Positions 19,014 to 28,757 of a DNA stretch of 64,000 nucleotides are shown here, one piece after another (position 1 is the stretch's first letter; each line of letters opens with the position of its first letter). A program made the translations under genes and the position numbers. The stretch lies in contig JACKLV010000007.1 in the NCBI GenBank assembly GCA_024235755.1, positions 77,306-141,305 on the forward strand, written 5' to 3'. Under the pieces are notes generated by a model that searched no databases, had not been told where the DNA came from, and worked only from the letters and a program-made list of their open reading frames with translations. Origin of the DNA: Burkholderiales bacterium (GTDB lineage Bacteria > Pseudomonadota > Gammaproteobacteria > Burkholderiales > Nitrosomonadaceae).

Positions 19014-21236
19014 ATGCTCACGACACTGCGCCGCCATCTTCTGACCAGACCCATTTTGAAACGTATGCGCAAGGCATTGCCGGGCATATCCGAAACAGAA
19101 CGTGAAGCACTGGAAGCTGGCGATGTCTGGTGGGATGCTGAATTATTCACCGGCAATCCAGATTGGTCGAAACTGCTGAATACACCTCCTGCACAGCTTT
19201 CGCAGGAGGAACAGGCGTTTCTGGATGGCCCGGTCGAAGAACTATGCCGCATGCTGAACGACTGGGAAATAAACTGGGAACGTAACGATCTGCCACCCGA
19301 AATATGGCATTTCATCCGCACCCATAAATTTTTTGCAATGATTATTCCGCAGCAATATGGCGGACTTGAGTTTTCGGCATACGCCAACTCACAGGTTATT
19401 CGCAAAATCGCCAGCCGTTCTGTAGTCGCGGCGGTTACCGTCATGGTACCCAATTCGCTCGGCCCGGGTGAGTTACTCATGGAATTCGGCACCAAAGCAC
19501 AGCAAGAGTATTGGCTGCCCCGACTGGCAAACGGCACAGAAATCCCCTGTTTCGGGCTTACCAGTCCTCAAGCGGGTTCGGACGCATCTTCGATGGACGA
19601 TAACGGCATCATCTGCAAAGGCAATTTTGAAGGTGAGGAAATTATCGGCATCCGTCTAAACTGGCATAAACGCTATATCACTCTTGGGCCCGTGGCGACT
19701 GTACTGGGCCTGGCATTTAAACTGTACGATCCGGAACACCTGATTGGCGATCAGGAAACATTAGGCATTACGGTAGCATTGATTCCAACCGGACTAAATG
19801 GCATAAATATCGGCCGGCGCCATTTGCCATGTTATCAGATGTTTCAGAATGGCCCCAACTGGGGTAAGGATGTTTTTATTCCACTGGACTTTGTCATCGG
19901 TGGGCCGCAGCAGATCGGCCAGGGCTGGAAAATGCTGATGGAAGCGCTTGCCGCCGGGCGCGGCATATCACTTCCCTCGCTCGCAGCCGCTGCAACGGCT
20001 TTCTCAGCACGGACAACTGGCGCTTATGCCCGTATCAGACAGCAGTTTCACATCCCGATCGGCAAATTCGAAGGCGTTCAAGCCCGCCTTGGAAAATTGG
20101 CTGCCAACGCCTATTTACTTGACGCTGCCCGACAATTGACTTGTGCCGGGCTGGATCAAGGTTACAAACTTGCCGTGATTTCCGCGATCATGAAGGCGCA
20201 CACGACCTACAGGATGCGCGATGCAATCAATGACGCCATGGATGTCCATGCAGGCAAAGCTGTAATCGATGGCCCGTCTAATTATCTAGGCAACTTATAC
20301 CGGGCAGTACCGATCGGCATAACAGTCGAAGGCGCAAATATTTTGACGCGCAATATGATTATATTCGGTCAGGGCGCTATCCGCTGTCACCCCTGGCTGC
20401 TGAAAGAAATACTTGCGCTTGAAGAAGAAGATCAGAAAAAAGCACTGACCGAATTCGATCAGGCATTCTGGGGACATATCGGACACAGCATAAAAACATT
20501 AGGGCGCGCATGGCTGCGCAGCTGGACAAACGGGAAATATTCGCCTGTTCCTTCCGCTCCCGCACAGCTACAGCTTTACTATAAGCAGTTGAATCGTTAT
20601 ACAGCCGCTTTCGCCCTGATTGCCGATTTCGCCTTTCTGACACTAGGCGGAACATTAAAACGCAAGGAAATGCTCTCCGCACGCCTGGGCGACATTCTCT
20701 CGGAGCTTTATTTTCTCTCTGCTGTGTTGAAACGGTGGCAGGATGACGGTGAGAAAAAGGAAGATCTGCCACTGGTTGAATATTGTGTACAGGAAAGTTT
20801 TACCGTTATTGAAAACCGGCTAGACGCCGTATTCAGAAATTTACCGAACCGTTTCATGGCCTGGCTGGCCCGTTTCCTTACCCTACCCTTGGGACCGCGC
20901 ACATACGGCCCTTCGGACAACCTGATAAAACAGTGTGCAGAACTGTTACTTGCACCATCTGCGCAACGGGATCGCCTGACTGAAGGGCTGCATACCGGCG
21001 ATGAACACAGCACTGTCTCTATTTTGGAAAAAGCCTTCAGACTGGTTGACGAAAATAGCTCATTAACTGAAAAGATGAAAAAAGCGCGTATCTACTCAAT
21101 CGAACAAGCGCTTGAGCGCAACGTTCTGTCAAATACGGAAGCCGAGAAACTTAAAACGACTGAAGAAGCTGTAGCGCAGGTCATCGCGGTGGATGACTTT
21201 GACGCCGCGGCATTAACTGGAATACAAAAGGAATAA
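19014..21236 (+). CDS. fadE: Acyl-CoA dehydrogenase, FadE type
   Basis: 740 residues, a little shorter than E. coli FadE (814). It shows the FadE signature path: FFAMIIPQQYGGLEFSAYA, CFGLTSPQAGSDASSM (FAD/substrate loop) and WHKRYITLGPVATVLGLAFK, followed by a long C-terminal extension. It catalyses the first step of fatty-acid beta-oxidation, making trans-2-enoyl-CoA. It heads a four-gene operon in which the next gene begins two bases after its stop. Confidence 0.93.
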   Translation: MLTTLRRHLLTRPILKRMRKALPGISETEREALEAGDVWWDAELFTGNPDWSKLLNTPPAQLSQEEQAFLDGPVEELCRMLNDWEINWERNDLPPEIWHFIRTHKFFAMIIPQQYGGLEFSAYANSQVIRKIASRSVVAAVTVMVPNSLGPGELLMEFGTKAQQEYWLPRLANGTEIPCFGLTSPQAGSDASSMDDNGIICKGNFEGEEIIGIRLNWHKRYITLGPVATVLGLAFKLYDPEHLIGDQETLGITVALIPTGLNGINIGRRHLPCYQMFQNGPNWGKDVFIPLDFVIGGPQQIGQGWKMLMEALAAGRGISLPSLAAAATAFSARTTGAYARIRQQFHIPIGKFEGVQARLGKLAANAYLLDAARQLTCAGLDQGYKLAVISAIMKAHTTYRMRDAINDAMDVHAGKAVIDGPSNYLGNLYRAVPIGITVEGANILTRNMIIFGQGAIRCHPWLLKEILALEEEDQKKALTEFDQAFWGHIGHSIKTLGRAWLRSWTNGKYSPVPSAPAQLQLYYKQLNRYTAAFALIADFAFLTLGGTLKRKEMLSARLGDILSELYFLSAVLKRWQDDGEKKEDLPLVEYCVQESFTVIENRLDAVFRNLPNRFMAWLARFLTLPLGPRTYGPSDNLIKQCAELLLAPSAQRDRLTEGLHTGDEHSTVSILEKAFRLVDENSSLTEKMKKARIYSIEQALERNVLSNTEAEKLKTTEEAVAQVIAVDDFDAAALTGIQKE

Positions 21237-21238
21237 CC

Positions 21239-22567
21239 ATGGTGCGGACAACATTTCATCGAGACAATGAAGTACAGGTATTTCAAGGGCGCCCGGTATA
21301 TATCATTGACGGCGCGCGTACGCCATTTATCAAGGCGCGTGGCAAACCCGGCCCGTTTACACCAGTGGATCTTGCAGTGCAATGCGGCCGTCCGCTACTG
21401 CTGCGTCAGCCCTTTCATCCCAATGATTTCGATCAGGTTATTCTGGGTTGCGTCAACGTAATTTCTGAAGAAATGAATCCGGCTCGCATCGCCGCATTGC
21501 GTCTAGGCATGGGCGACAGCATGCCAGCGTTCACCGTGCAAATCAATTGCGGTTCAGGAATGCAATCCATCGATACTGCGTACAGATACATCCGCTCTGG
21601 TGATGCCGACCTGATACTGGCCGGCGGTGCGGAAGCGTTAAGCTATGCGCCGCTGCTTTTCAGGCATCAAGCCGTCGAATGGTTCGCTTCACTAAACAGC
21701 GCCAATTCCTTTGTAAAAAAAATAAAAACGCTGGCCGCGTTCAGGCCAGGATACTTCAAGCCCGTCATCGGTTTGTTGCGCGGTCTGACCGACCCCGTCG
21801 TCGAAATGAATATGGGTCAAACGGCTGAAAAACTGGCATACCTGTTCAATATCACACGGCGGCAGGCGGATGAATACGCTGTAGTCAGTCATTCCCGGCT
21901 ACATCGAGCGCAACAGGAAGGATACCTGGATAACGAAGTAGAACCCACATTCAGCAGTTGCGGACAGGTCTTTGAATATGACGATGGCGTGCGTCCGGAT
22001 TCCTCGCTTGAGAAACTGGCGAAACTCTCCCCCGCCTTTGAGCCGCCGCACGGAAAAGTTACACCGGGAAACAGTTCGCAAATTACCGATGGCGCATCAT
22101 GGGTTATTCTCGCCTCTGAAGATGCAGTTAACCGATACCAGCTGAAGCCCAAAGCAATGATTAAAGACAGCGAATGGTCGGCGCTCAGTCCTTCCATCAT
22201 GGGATTGGGGCCTGTTTTATCCTCAACGGCCATTATGAAACGCCATCAACTCACCTTGGATAATATTGATTTATGGGAGATTAACGAAGCATTCGCCGCT
22301 CAGGTACTGGCGTGTCTGAAAGCTTGGGACGATGCGAATTTCTGCAAAGACGTACTGGGTCTTGAACAGCCAATGGGAAAAATGGATCAGGCTATTCTCA
22401 ATGTAGACGGCGGCGCAATCGGACTGGGGCACCCTGTCGGCACCAGCGGTAACCGCATCGTTTTACATTTGATCAACGCGATGCACCGCCTGAACAAAAA
22501 AACCGGTATTGCTACAGAATGCATCGGCGGCGGACAAGGCGGCGCGATGCTAATCGAGAAGGTATAA
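21239..22567 (+). CDS. Acetyl-CoA acyltransferase (thiolase), FadI-like
   Basis: 442 residues, ribosome site AAAGGAA overlapping the previous gene's stop. Thiolase motifs are complete: nucleophile Cys104 in NCGSGMQS, His in INEAFAAQ, GHPVGTSGNR, and the second Cys in the CIGGGQGGAM tail. It splits 3-ketoacyl-CoA into acetyl-CoA and a shortened acyl-CoA. Organisation with the multifunctional hydratase/dehydrogenase next door matches FadI-FadJ pairs, but FadI and other thiolases are hard to separate by eye, so the symbol is left blank. Confidence 0.93.
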   Translation: MVRTTFHRDNEVQVFQGRPVYIIDGARTPFIKARGKPGPFTPVDLAVQCGRPLLLRQPFHPNDFDQVILGCVNVISEEMNPARIAALRLGMGDSMPAFTVQINCGSGMQSIDTAYRYIRSGDADLILAGGAEALSYAPLLFRHQAVEWFASLNSANSFVKKIKTLAAFRPGYFKPVIGLLRGLTDPVVEMNMGQTAEKLAYLFNITRRQADEYAVVSHSRLHRAQQEGYLDNEVEPTFSSCGQVFEYDDGVRPDSSLEKLAKLSPAFEPPHGKVTPGNSSQITDGASWVILASEDAVNRYQLKPKAMIKDSEWSALSPSIMGLGPVLSSTAIMKRHQLTLDNIDLWEINEAFAAQVLACLKAWDDANFCKDVLGLEQPMGKMDQAILNVDGGAIGLGHPVGTSGNRIVLHLINAMHRLNKKTGIATECIGGGQGGAMLIEKV

Positions 22568-22570
22568 ATC

Positions 22571-24664
22571 ATGAAAATTGATGTACTTGCACATGTTGAG
22601 AATCTGAGTCAACTCACTCCATCGTATGCGTCAGAAAAATCAAACTGGCGTTCCCGGTTTGATGAGGACGACGTGTTATGGCTGCAACTGGACAAACAGG
22701 ACAGCAGCGCCAATACGCTGTCCGAAGCGGTGCTTCAGGAACTTAATGAAATACTTGATGATATCGAAAAGAAGCCCCCCAAAGCGCTGGTAATCGGCTC
22801 CGCCAAACCCAAGGGGTTCTGTGCAGGCGCTGATATTAAATCGTTCAAAAGCCACGATGAATCCGAAATGACGGATATGCTGCGTCGCGGCCACGCCGTT
22901 TTAGACCGCCTGGCGACGCTGGACATGCCAACCGTTGCTGTAATTCATGGGCACTGCCTTGGCGGCGGCCTGGAACTTGCGCTGGCTTGTCGGCAGCGGA
23001 TTGGCGTCAAAAACGGATTGGAAATAGGCTTTCCGGAAATCCGTCTCGGTGTGCACCCTGGACTGGGCGGCACGTACCGTTTAACGCGTTTGATCAACCC
23101 GATCTCAGCCATGACCATGATGCTGACCGGCAAATCGCAATATGACAAACAAGCCAAAAAACAAGGGCTAGTTGATGATCTGGTCGAACGCCGCCATGTT
23201 GAAAATGCTGTTCGCAAAGCCATAGAAAAAAGCGCCAAGAAACGCAGGCGCAAATTTAGCAACTATATGCTGAATATGCTGGCAGTACGCAAATTTGCTG
23301 CAAAAAAAATGCGTACTGAGAGTGAAAAAAAAGCGCCGTCCGCTCATTACCCGGCGCCTTACGCACTGATCGGTCTTTGGGAAAAATTCGGCGCCAATGC
23401 GCATAAAATGCAGGCGGCCGAGATCCAGTCATTTGCCCGCCTAATAACGAGCGAAACCGCGCGAAATCTTGTACGCGTTTTCTTTCTGCATCAATCGTTA
23501 AAAAACCAGACAAACCATCATACTGGCATTGAGCATGTCCACGTCATCGGCGCAGGTTCAATGGGCGGTGAAATCGCAGGCTGGTGCGCCATGCAAGGCC
23601 TGAAAGTAACGTTATCCGATCAACAGGCAGAACCTGTCGCACAGGCCGTCAAAAATACCGAACAATTATGCCGGAACAAGCACAAAACCAGCGCTGAGAC
23701 ACGTGATGCGCTCGACCGCTTGATTCCGGACATGCGCAATGCCGGCTTGAAAAATGCCGATTTAATTATCGAAGCCGTTCCGGAAAACATTGAAATCAAG
23801 AAAGCGCTGTATCAAACCATTGAGCCAAGCATGAAAGCCGACGCCATTCTGGTGACCAACACTTCAAGTATTCTGATTGAAAAGCTCACTGACGGTTTGA
23901 GCAATCCTGCGCGCTTTATGGGTCTGCATTTTTTCAATCCGGTATCCAAAATGCTCATGATCGAAGCAATTGGCCATGAAAGTACCCATACAGATGTCGT
24001 TGAGCGAATACTTGCGTTTACCCGCGACATTGGGAAAATCCCGGTGCAGGTAACGAGTTATCCCGGCTTTCTGGTTAACCGCGCGCTGACACCGTATCTG
24101 CTGGAAGCGATTGTCATGCTTGAAGAAGGCATCGATAAAACAGACATTGATGCTGCCGCAAAAAATTTCGGCATGCCGATGGGGCCGGTCGAGCTGGTCG
24201 ATCAGATCGGCCTGGATATTTGTATTCATGTCGCAGACATGCTGGCGGATGCACTGAACAAGCCCATGGCCAGGATTCCCGACAGTGTTCGTAAAAAAGT
24301 CGATAATGGAGAACTCGGAAAAAAATCCGGCAAAGGATTTTATCAATGGAAAAATGGAAAAGCCCAACGTGACAGCAATATCAATGGAAAGCAATCCGGC
24401 AAAGAAGGTAGCGATCACTTAATTGACCGGCTTATTCTGCCCATGCTCGACGCCTGTGTGGAATGTCACCGCGAAGGAGTTGTCAAGGATCTTGATCACC
24501 TCGATGGCGCGATGATTTTTGCAACCGGGTTTGCGCCATTCCGGGGCGGCCCACTCCATTACGCCCGGACACGCGGTGTGAACGAAATTGTCACAACCCT
24601 CGAAAAACTGTGCGAACAACAGGGTGAGCGGTTCAAGCCGGATCAGGGCTGGCAGTCGTTATAA
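22571..24664 (+). CDS. Enoyl-CoA hydratase / 3-hydroxyacyl-CoA dehydrogenase (FadJ-like)
   Basis: 697 residues. The N-terminal crotonase half has the oxyanion-hole GFCAGADIKSF and both catalytic glutamates in GGGLELALAC and PEIRLGVHPGLGGTYRL. The C-terminal half has the NAD site HVIGAGSMGGEIAGW, HFFNPVSKM with the catalytic His, and GFLVNRALTPYLLEA. It hydrates enoyl-CoA and oxidises the 3-hydroxy product, and begins three bases after the thiolase gene. It is of the FadB/FadJ type. Confidence 0.95.
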   Translation: MKIDVLAHVENLSQLTPSYASEKSNWRSRFDEDDVLWLQLDKQDSSANTLSEAVLQELNEILDDIEKKPPKALVIGSAKPKGFCAGADIKSFKSHDESEMTDMLRRGHAVLDRLATLDMPTVAVIHGHCLGGGLELALACRQRIGVKNGLEIGFPEIRLGVHPGLGGTYRLTRLINPISAMTMMLTGKSQYDKQAKKQGLVDDLVERRHVENAVRKAIEKSAKKRRRKFSNYMLNMLAVRKFAAKKMRTESEKKAPSAHYPAPYALIGLWEKFGANAHKMQAAEIQSFARLITSETARNLVRVFFLHQSLKNQTNHHTGIEHVHVIGAGSMGGEIAGWCAMQGLKVTLSDQQAEPVAQAVKNTEQLCRNKHKTSAETRDALDRLIPDMRNAGLKNADLIIEAVPENIEIKKALYQTIEPSMKADAILVTNTSSILIEKLTDGLSNPARFMGLHFFNPVSKMLMIEAIGHESTHTDVVERILAFTRDIGKIPVQVTSYPGFLVNRALTPYLLEAIVMLEEGIDKTDIDAAAKNFGMPMGPVELVDQIGLDICIHVADMLADALNKPMARIPDSVRKKVDNGELGKKSGKGFYQWKNGKAQRDSNINGKQSGKEGSDHLIDRLILPMLDACVECHREGVVKDLDHLDGAMIFATGFAPFRGGPLHYARTRGVNEIVTTLEKLCEQQGERFKPDQGWQSL

Positions 24665-24672
24665 ACTGTCCC

Positions 24673-26538
24673 GTGACTATAAAACCGGTTATTCATACAT
24701 GCTCTGACGCGCTGGCGAGCGCCATTATCGAACAGACAGGCAAGCGAATCCAGCTTGCCTTGCCGCTGGGTCTTGGAAAGGCCAACCATATTGCCAATGC
24801 ATTGGTCGAACGCGCCCTAACAGACGACACAATCCATTTACAGATATTTACCGCATTGACGCTGGAACGACCCGAACTAAACAGCGAACTCAAGCGTCGT
24901 TTTTTTGAACCCGCACTCAACCGGCTTTTTGGCGACTATCCAGATTTGACCTATGCAAAGCTGTTGCGAGCGGGAAGACTACCTCAGAATATCGTAGTCA
25001 ATGAATTTTTCTTTCAGGCCGGACAGTGGCTGAAAATTCCCAAAGCGCAGCAGAATTATATTCCAGTCAATTATTCACATGCGTTAGCCTGTCTTTTGGA
25101 TAACGGCGTGAATGTTCTAGCTCAGTTGGTAACACACGACGGCGGGGAATATAACTTGAGCTGCAATCCGGATATCACCGCAGATTTATTAAAAGCCCGG
25201 CGTGAAGGCCACGCCCGCTTTATTTTCGCGGCACAGATCAATCGCCAGCTTCCGTTTATGTTCGGCGATTCACAAATTCAGGCACAGGAAGTGGATCTGT
25301 TGCTTGACAACCCCAACGCCGATCACGAATTGTACAGCGCACCCAAAAGGCCCGTCAGTCTGGCGGATCAGGCCATCGGACTTCATGCGGCCCGGCTGGT
25401 GCGAGATGGCGGCACACTCCAGATCGGTATCGGCTCAATTGGCGACGCCGTCTCGCATGCACTGATTTTACGTCACAAACATAACGCCATATTCAGAAAA
25501 CTGGTTGATGAACTGACCAGCCGGAATGCTGCTGCTTGCAACGATTTTCATGACGACGAGCCATTCCAGGAGGGCATTTACGGTATGAGCGAAATGTTCG
25601 TCGATGGTTTTTTAAGGCTGGCAGAAAACGGCATACTCAAACGCGAAGTCGACGGTGCAGTACTGCATGGCGCTTTTTTTGTCGAATGCAGGGATTTCTA
25701 TCAACGTTTACGCGAAATGCCAGCAAAGGAAAGAGCGCACTTTCAAATGAAAGCCGTCAGTTTTACCAACGAAATTTTTGGCGATGAATTGAACAAACGA
25801 CGTGCACGCGTTAAAGCCAGCTTTATTAACAACGCTATGCTCGCGACTTTACGCGGTTCCATCATTTCGGATGCATTAGAGAATGGCGCTGTCGTCAGTG
25901 GCGTCGGCGGTCAGTATAATTTTGTTGCTCAGGCTTTAGCGCTCGACGATGCATTTTCTATTATTACCCTAAATGCCACACGCCAGTCCAAAGATGAAAC
26001 AGTATCAAATATCACCTGGTCATACGGTCATGAAACAATACCGTGGCATCTGCGTGATAAAGTGATCACGGAATATGGTGTGGCAAACCTGCGTGGCAAA
26101 TCCGATGCGCAAGCCATAGCAGCAATGCTCGCCATCGCGGATTCACGGTTTCAAAACGATCTGTTAGAAAAAGCGAAAGCGGCCGGCAAAATAGACCCGG
26201 ACTGGTTCATACCCGAAGCTTACCGTCACAATACGCCGGACCATATCAAAAAAAAATTACAGTCGGCAAGAAAAGCCGGCACACTACCGGTCTTTCCGTT
26301 CGGTACCGACTTCACCGAAACCGAGCAACGACTGCTGCCGGCCATGGCACTGTTAAAGCAAAAATCGCATTCCAAGCGCGCATTATTTCATCTTTTTATC
26401 AATGGGCTAATACCAGTTGATTTGACAGCAGCTGAAACTGCGTGCCTGGCACGCATGCAATTGAATAAACCAGCAAGCTTAAAGGAGTATGGTTATCAAA
26501 AAATACTCACTGCAGCACTTTTAAAATCCAGAGAATAA
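24673..26538 (+). CDS. Acetyl-CoA hydrolase/transferase family protein
   Basis: 621 residues from GTG 24673, eight bases after the previous stop. The order is that of the acetyl-CoA hydrolase/CoA transferase family: an N-terminal region with LPLGLGKANHIANAL, a middle region with GGTLQIGIGSIGDAVSHAL, and a C-terminal domain with GAVVSGVGGQYNFVAQA followed by ALDDAFSIITLNATR. The family's Glu nucleophile region is probably in the C-terminal half. It would release or pass on CoA from acetyl-CoA made by the three enzymes upstream, so the pathway can end in acetate. It is long for the family (usually 500-550). Confidence 0.85.
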   Translation: MTIKPVIHTCSDALASAIIEQTGKRIQLALPLGLGKANHIANALVERALTDDTIHLQIFTALTLERPELNSELKRRFFEPALNRLFGDYPDLTYAKLLRAGRLPQNIVVNEFFFQAGQWLKIPKAQQNYIPVNYSHALACLLDNGVNVLAQLVTHDGGEYNLSCNPDITADLLKARREGHARFIFAAQINRQLPFMFGDSQIQAQEVDLLLDNPNADHELYSAPKRPVSLADQAIGLHAARLVRDGGTLQIGIGSIGDAVSHALILRHKHNAIFRKLVDELTSRNAAACNDFHDDEPFQEGIYGMSEMFVDGFLRLAENGILKREVDGAVLHGAFFVECRDFYQRLREMPAKERAHFQMKAVSFTNEIFGDELNKRRARVKASFINNAMLATLRGSIISDALENGAVVSGVGGQYNFVAQALALDDAFSIITLNATRQSKDETVSNITWSYGHETIPWHLRDKVITEYGVANLRGKSDAQAIAAMLAIADSRFQNDLLEKAKAAGKIDPDWFIPEAYRHNTPDHIKKKLQSARKAGTLPVFPFGTDFTETEQRLLPAMALLKQKSHSKRALFHLFINGLIPVDLTAAETACLARMQLNKPASLKEYGYQKILTAALLKSRE

Positions 26539-26614
26539 TAATTGAAACAACAGGTTGCGGAAGTTTTATTTTTCAACATACGTTTTTACCAACCTGACAC
26601 GAGCATAAGCTATT

Positions 26615-27442
26615 ATGGAACAACGCATTATTCAGTTATATCCGCAACCAGGTGGCAAACAACCACTTAAAGGGTCGTATCTTGCACACAATTTACGCCA
26701 GTTTGCCGCTCAGGACCAGATATATGTTTATACGAACTTTATCGCAAGCTTAGATAATCGGATTGCTATTAGCCGAGATGGCAAGAATGGTATGGAAATA
26801 CCACAGTCGATCACTAATGACCATGACTGGTGGTTATTTCAGGAATTGGCCAGTCAGGCAGACATTATTATCAGCAGCGGCCGATATCTGCGTGAATGGG
26901 CGCAGGGTAACGCACAAGAAATTCTGCAGGTCGACAATCCCGAGTTTGCTGAACTGCGCGACTGGCGTTTGTCTCAAGGACTTCCACCGCAGGCTGACAT
27001 CGCTATTATCAGTAACAACCTGCAATTCCCGGTTCCAAATGTTCTAACAGCCACTGGCAGAAAGGCTTTCGTATTTACCACGACTGATGCAAAACCAAGC
27101 CGAATTAGGGAGATAGAAAAAAAAGGCATCCCAGTGATCGTAGCTGGTGACCAAAACGGCGTCAGTGGAACCACAATGATTAATTACTTGACCGAGCGAA
27201 ACTATCGTATTGTTTTTTCATCTGCCGGACCAAAAATTTTACATCTATTGATTGCAAGCAAAATACTGAATAGACTCTATTTCACACACACAAGCAGAAT
27301 TCTCGGCGGTGAACACTACGCCGGCATCGTTGAAGGTCCGTTACTCGAAACCGCCGCAGATTTTAGTCTTTATACTCTTTACCTGGATCCGACAGGACCG
27401 GGAGGACAAAACCAGTTGTTTTACGCATTTGATCGTCAGTGA
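26615..27442 (+). CDS. RibD C-terminal domain (pyrimidine reductase-like) protein
   Basis: 275 residues. The dihydrofolate-reductase-like RibD-C fold is visible in VYTNFIASLDNRIAI (about 35-49), DIIISSGRYLREWA, TTDAKPSRIREIEKKGIPVI and FSSAGPKILHLLIASKILN. It probably reduces a pyrimidine or pterin substrate with NADPH. No riboflavin biosynthesis gene neighbours it and no deaminase domain is attached, so the exact substrate is unknown. The beta-oxidation operon ends 76 bases upstream. Confidence 0.78.
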   Translation: MEQRIIQLYPQPGGKQPLKGSYLAHNLRQFAAQDQIYVYTNFIASLDNRIAISRDGKNGMEIPQSITNDHDWWLFQELASQADIIISSGRYLREWAQGNAQEILQVDNPEFAELRDWRLSQGLPPQADIAIISNNLQFPVPNVLTATGRKAFVFTTTDAKPSRIREIEKKGIPVIVAGDQNGVSGTTMINYLTERNYRIVFSSAGPKILHLLIASKILNRLYFTHTSRILGGEHYAGIVEGPLLETAADFSLYTLYLDPTGPGGQNQLFYAFDRQ

Positions 27443-27489
27443 TTGAACAAACTACTCGCTCCAGTCCGCATTTAAAACTACGCTGGACA

Positions 27490-27891
27490 CTATTCGCCTT
27501 TCTCCGAAGAATTTTTATTTTTAGTATCATAAGGAGTTGGCTGCTTGGTAACATCCGTTTGACGGATTACCTGCACTCGATAACCAAAAGGATCCCTGAA
27601 ATCGCACTCGAAGTCAGGGTAGAACGTGAGATTCCATTTTTCAGCACGTTCACGTACCGCCTCAAGATTGTCTACCACTACACCCCAGTGACCAACCTTA
27701 GGCGTATCTGGATTGATGGATGGGTCCTCGAATAACGCCAAGAAATCAAACCGACCGTTCAAGTCCAGCATCGCTGCCTTATCGGTTCGTTTCATGACGT
27801 TTACACCCAGTATGTCCTTGTAAAATGCAATGGCTTTATCCAGATCATCAACATCCAACGCAACATGATTAATTCCATAGACTTGTACCAT
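27490..27891 (-). CDS. VOC (glyoxalase/bleomycin resistance) family protein
   Basis: 133 residues with the paired beta-alpha-beta-beta-beta layout of the VOC superfamily: GINHVALDVDDLDKAIAFYK at the start (His metal ligand) and later GHWGVVVDNLEAV, then FRDPFGYRVQVI with the terminal acidic/aromatic positions. It is a small metal-binding isomerase, lyase or dioxygenase fold; substrate unknown. It converges on the RibD-C gene. Confidence 0.82.
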   Translation of the reverse strand: MVQVYGINHVALDVDDLDKAIAFYKDILGVNVMKRTDKAAMLDLNGRFDFLALFEDPSINPDTPKVGHWGVVVDNLEAVRERAEKWNLTFYPDFECDFRDPFGYRVQVIRQTDVTKQPTPYDTKNKNSSEKGE

Positions 27892-28373
27892 AGTACTTCA
27901 CGCTCCAAGAAGTTATCAATCTTTAAAAGAAATAGACCGTACTATCTAATTAGAATAACGCATTCACGGCCAGTTGCTCAATTAGTTCGTTTGTGATGCA
28001 TGAGCTTTTTATTATCCTAAGACCTTTGCAAAACCCCAAAACTTAAAAATTAATCCTTTTTAATCAATGCAAAAAAGCTTCTGACAAGACCTTTTGCAAA
28101 AGTCTCATCCTGTATTACAACAAATCTTTTGCAAAAAATTTTTTAAATGCGGGACTGTCCGCCAATATCTAAAACAACACAACCGGGCAGCAATTAAAAA
28201 CTTGTCTGATATAGTTGAATCATGCACACTGATTCATAATTTATAAAGCGAAATCAAATTTAATCATGAGTTCTGGATTTAAAATCAACACAGCCGAAAC
28301 ATAATCCAGTCAGCGCAGTCTAATTTTAATGATGCAGTAAAAAATCCCAAGTTATACTTATACGATCGTATTT
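27892..28373. other. Intergenic region with a small IS-derived element
   Basis: 482 AT-rich bases between the divergent VOC and BolA genes. The only structure seen is the 88-bp inverted-repeat element at 28019-28106 and a third degenerate copy of its end at about 28123-28137. No open frame of interest. Confidence 0.6.
28019..28106. mobile_element. 88-bp inverted-repeat MITE-like element
   Basis: Arms AAGACCTTTGCAAAA (28019-28033) and TTTTGCAAAAGTCTC (28092-28106) are inverted with 13 of 15 positions matching. The GAGACCTTTGCAAAA type of end is, from memory, that of IS5-family elements in many proteobacteria. With only about 60 bases between the arms it cannot encode a transposase, so it looks like a miniature non-autonomous copy. 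No clear target duplication. Confidence 0.5.
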
Positions 28374-28694
28374 ATGAATATAAAAACATCAATTGAAAAC
28401 AAGCTTCAGTCGCTGCAACCGCAGTTTCTGGAAGTGATCAACGAGAGTTACAAGCATGCTGTACCAGCAGGTTCGGAATCCCACTTCAAGGTAATTATCG
28501 TTTCCGATCAATTTAACGGAAAAAGGCTTGTTGCCCGGCACCAGCAGGTCAACAAAATTCTGGCCGATGAGCTTGCCCACTCCATCCATGCCCTTGCGCT
28601 GCACACGATGACTCAGGAAGAATGGGCAGGAAACGGTGAACAATCCAATGAATCTCCACCGTGTCTCGGTGGTTCAAAAACAGAACAAACTTGA
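28374..28694 (+). CDS. BolA family protein
   Basis: 106 residues. The BolA fold is readable: IKTSIENKLQSL, then HAVPAGSESHFKVIIVSDQF with the invariant His region, GKRLVARHQQVNKIL with the RHQxV motif, and IHALALHTMTQEEW. BolA proteins bind monothiol glutaredoxins and [2Fe-2S] clusters, and link to iron and stress regulation. It sits directly upstream of a bacterioferritin-like gene, which supports an iron role. The Pro/Ser/Gly tail is longer than usual. Confidence 0.93.
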   Translation: MNIKTSIENKLQSLQPQFLEVINESYKHAVPAGSESHFKVIIVSDQFNGKRLVARHQQVNKILADELAHSIHALALHTMTQEEWAGNGEQSNESPPCLGGSKTEQT

Positions 28695-28757
28695 GAAGAA
28701 TGGTTGGGCAAACCGCTTGGAAAACAGAACTATGCGCAGAGTAAAAAGGAGAATCCA

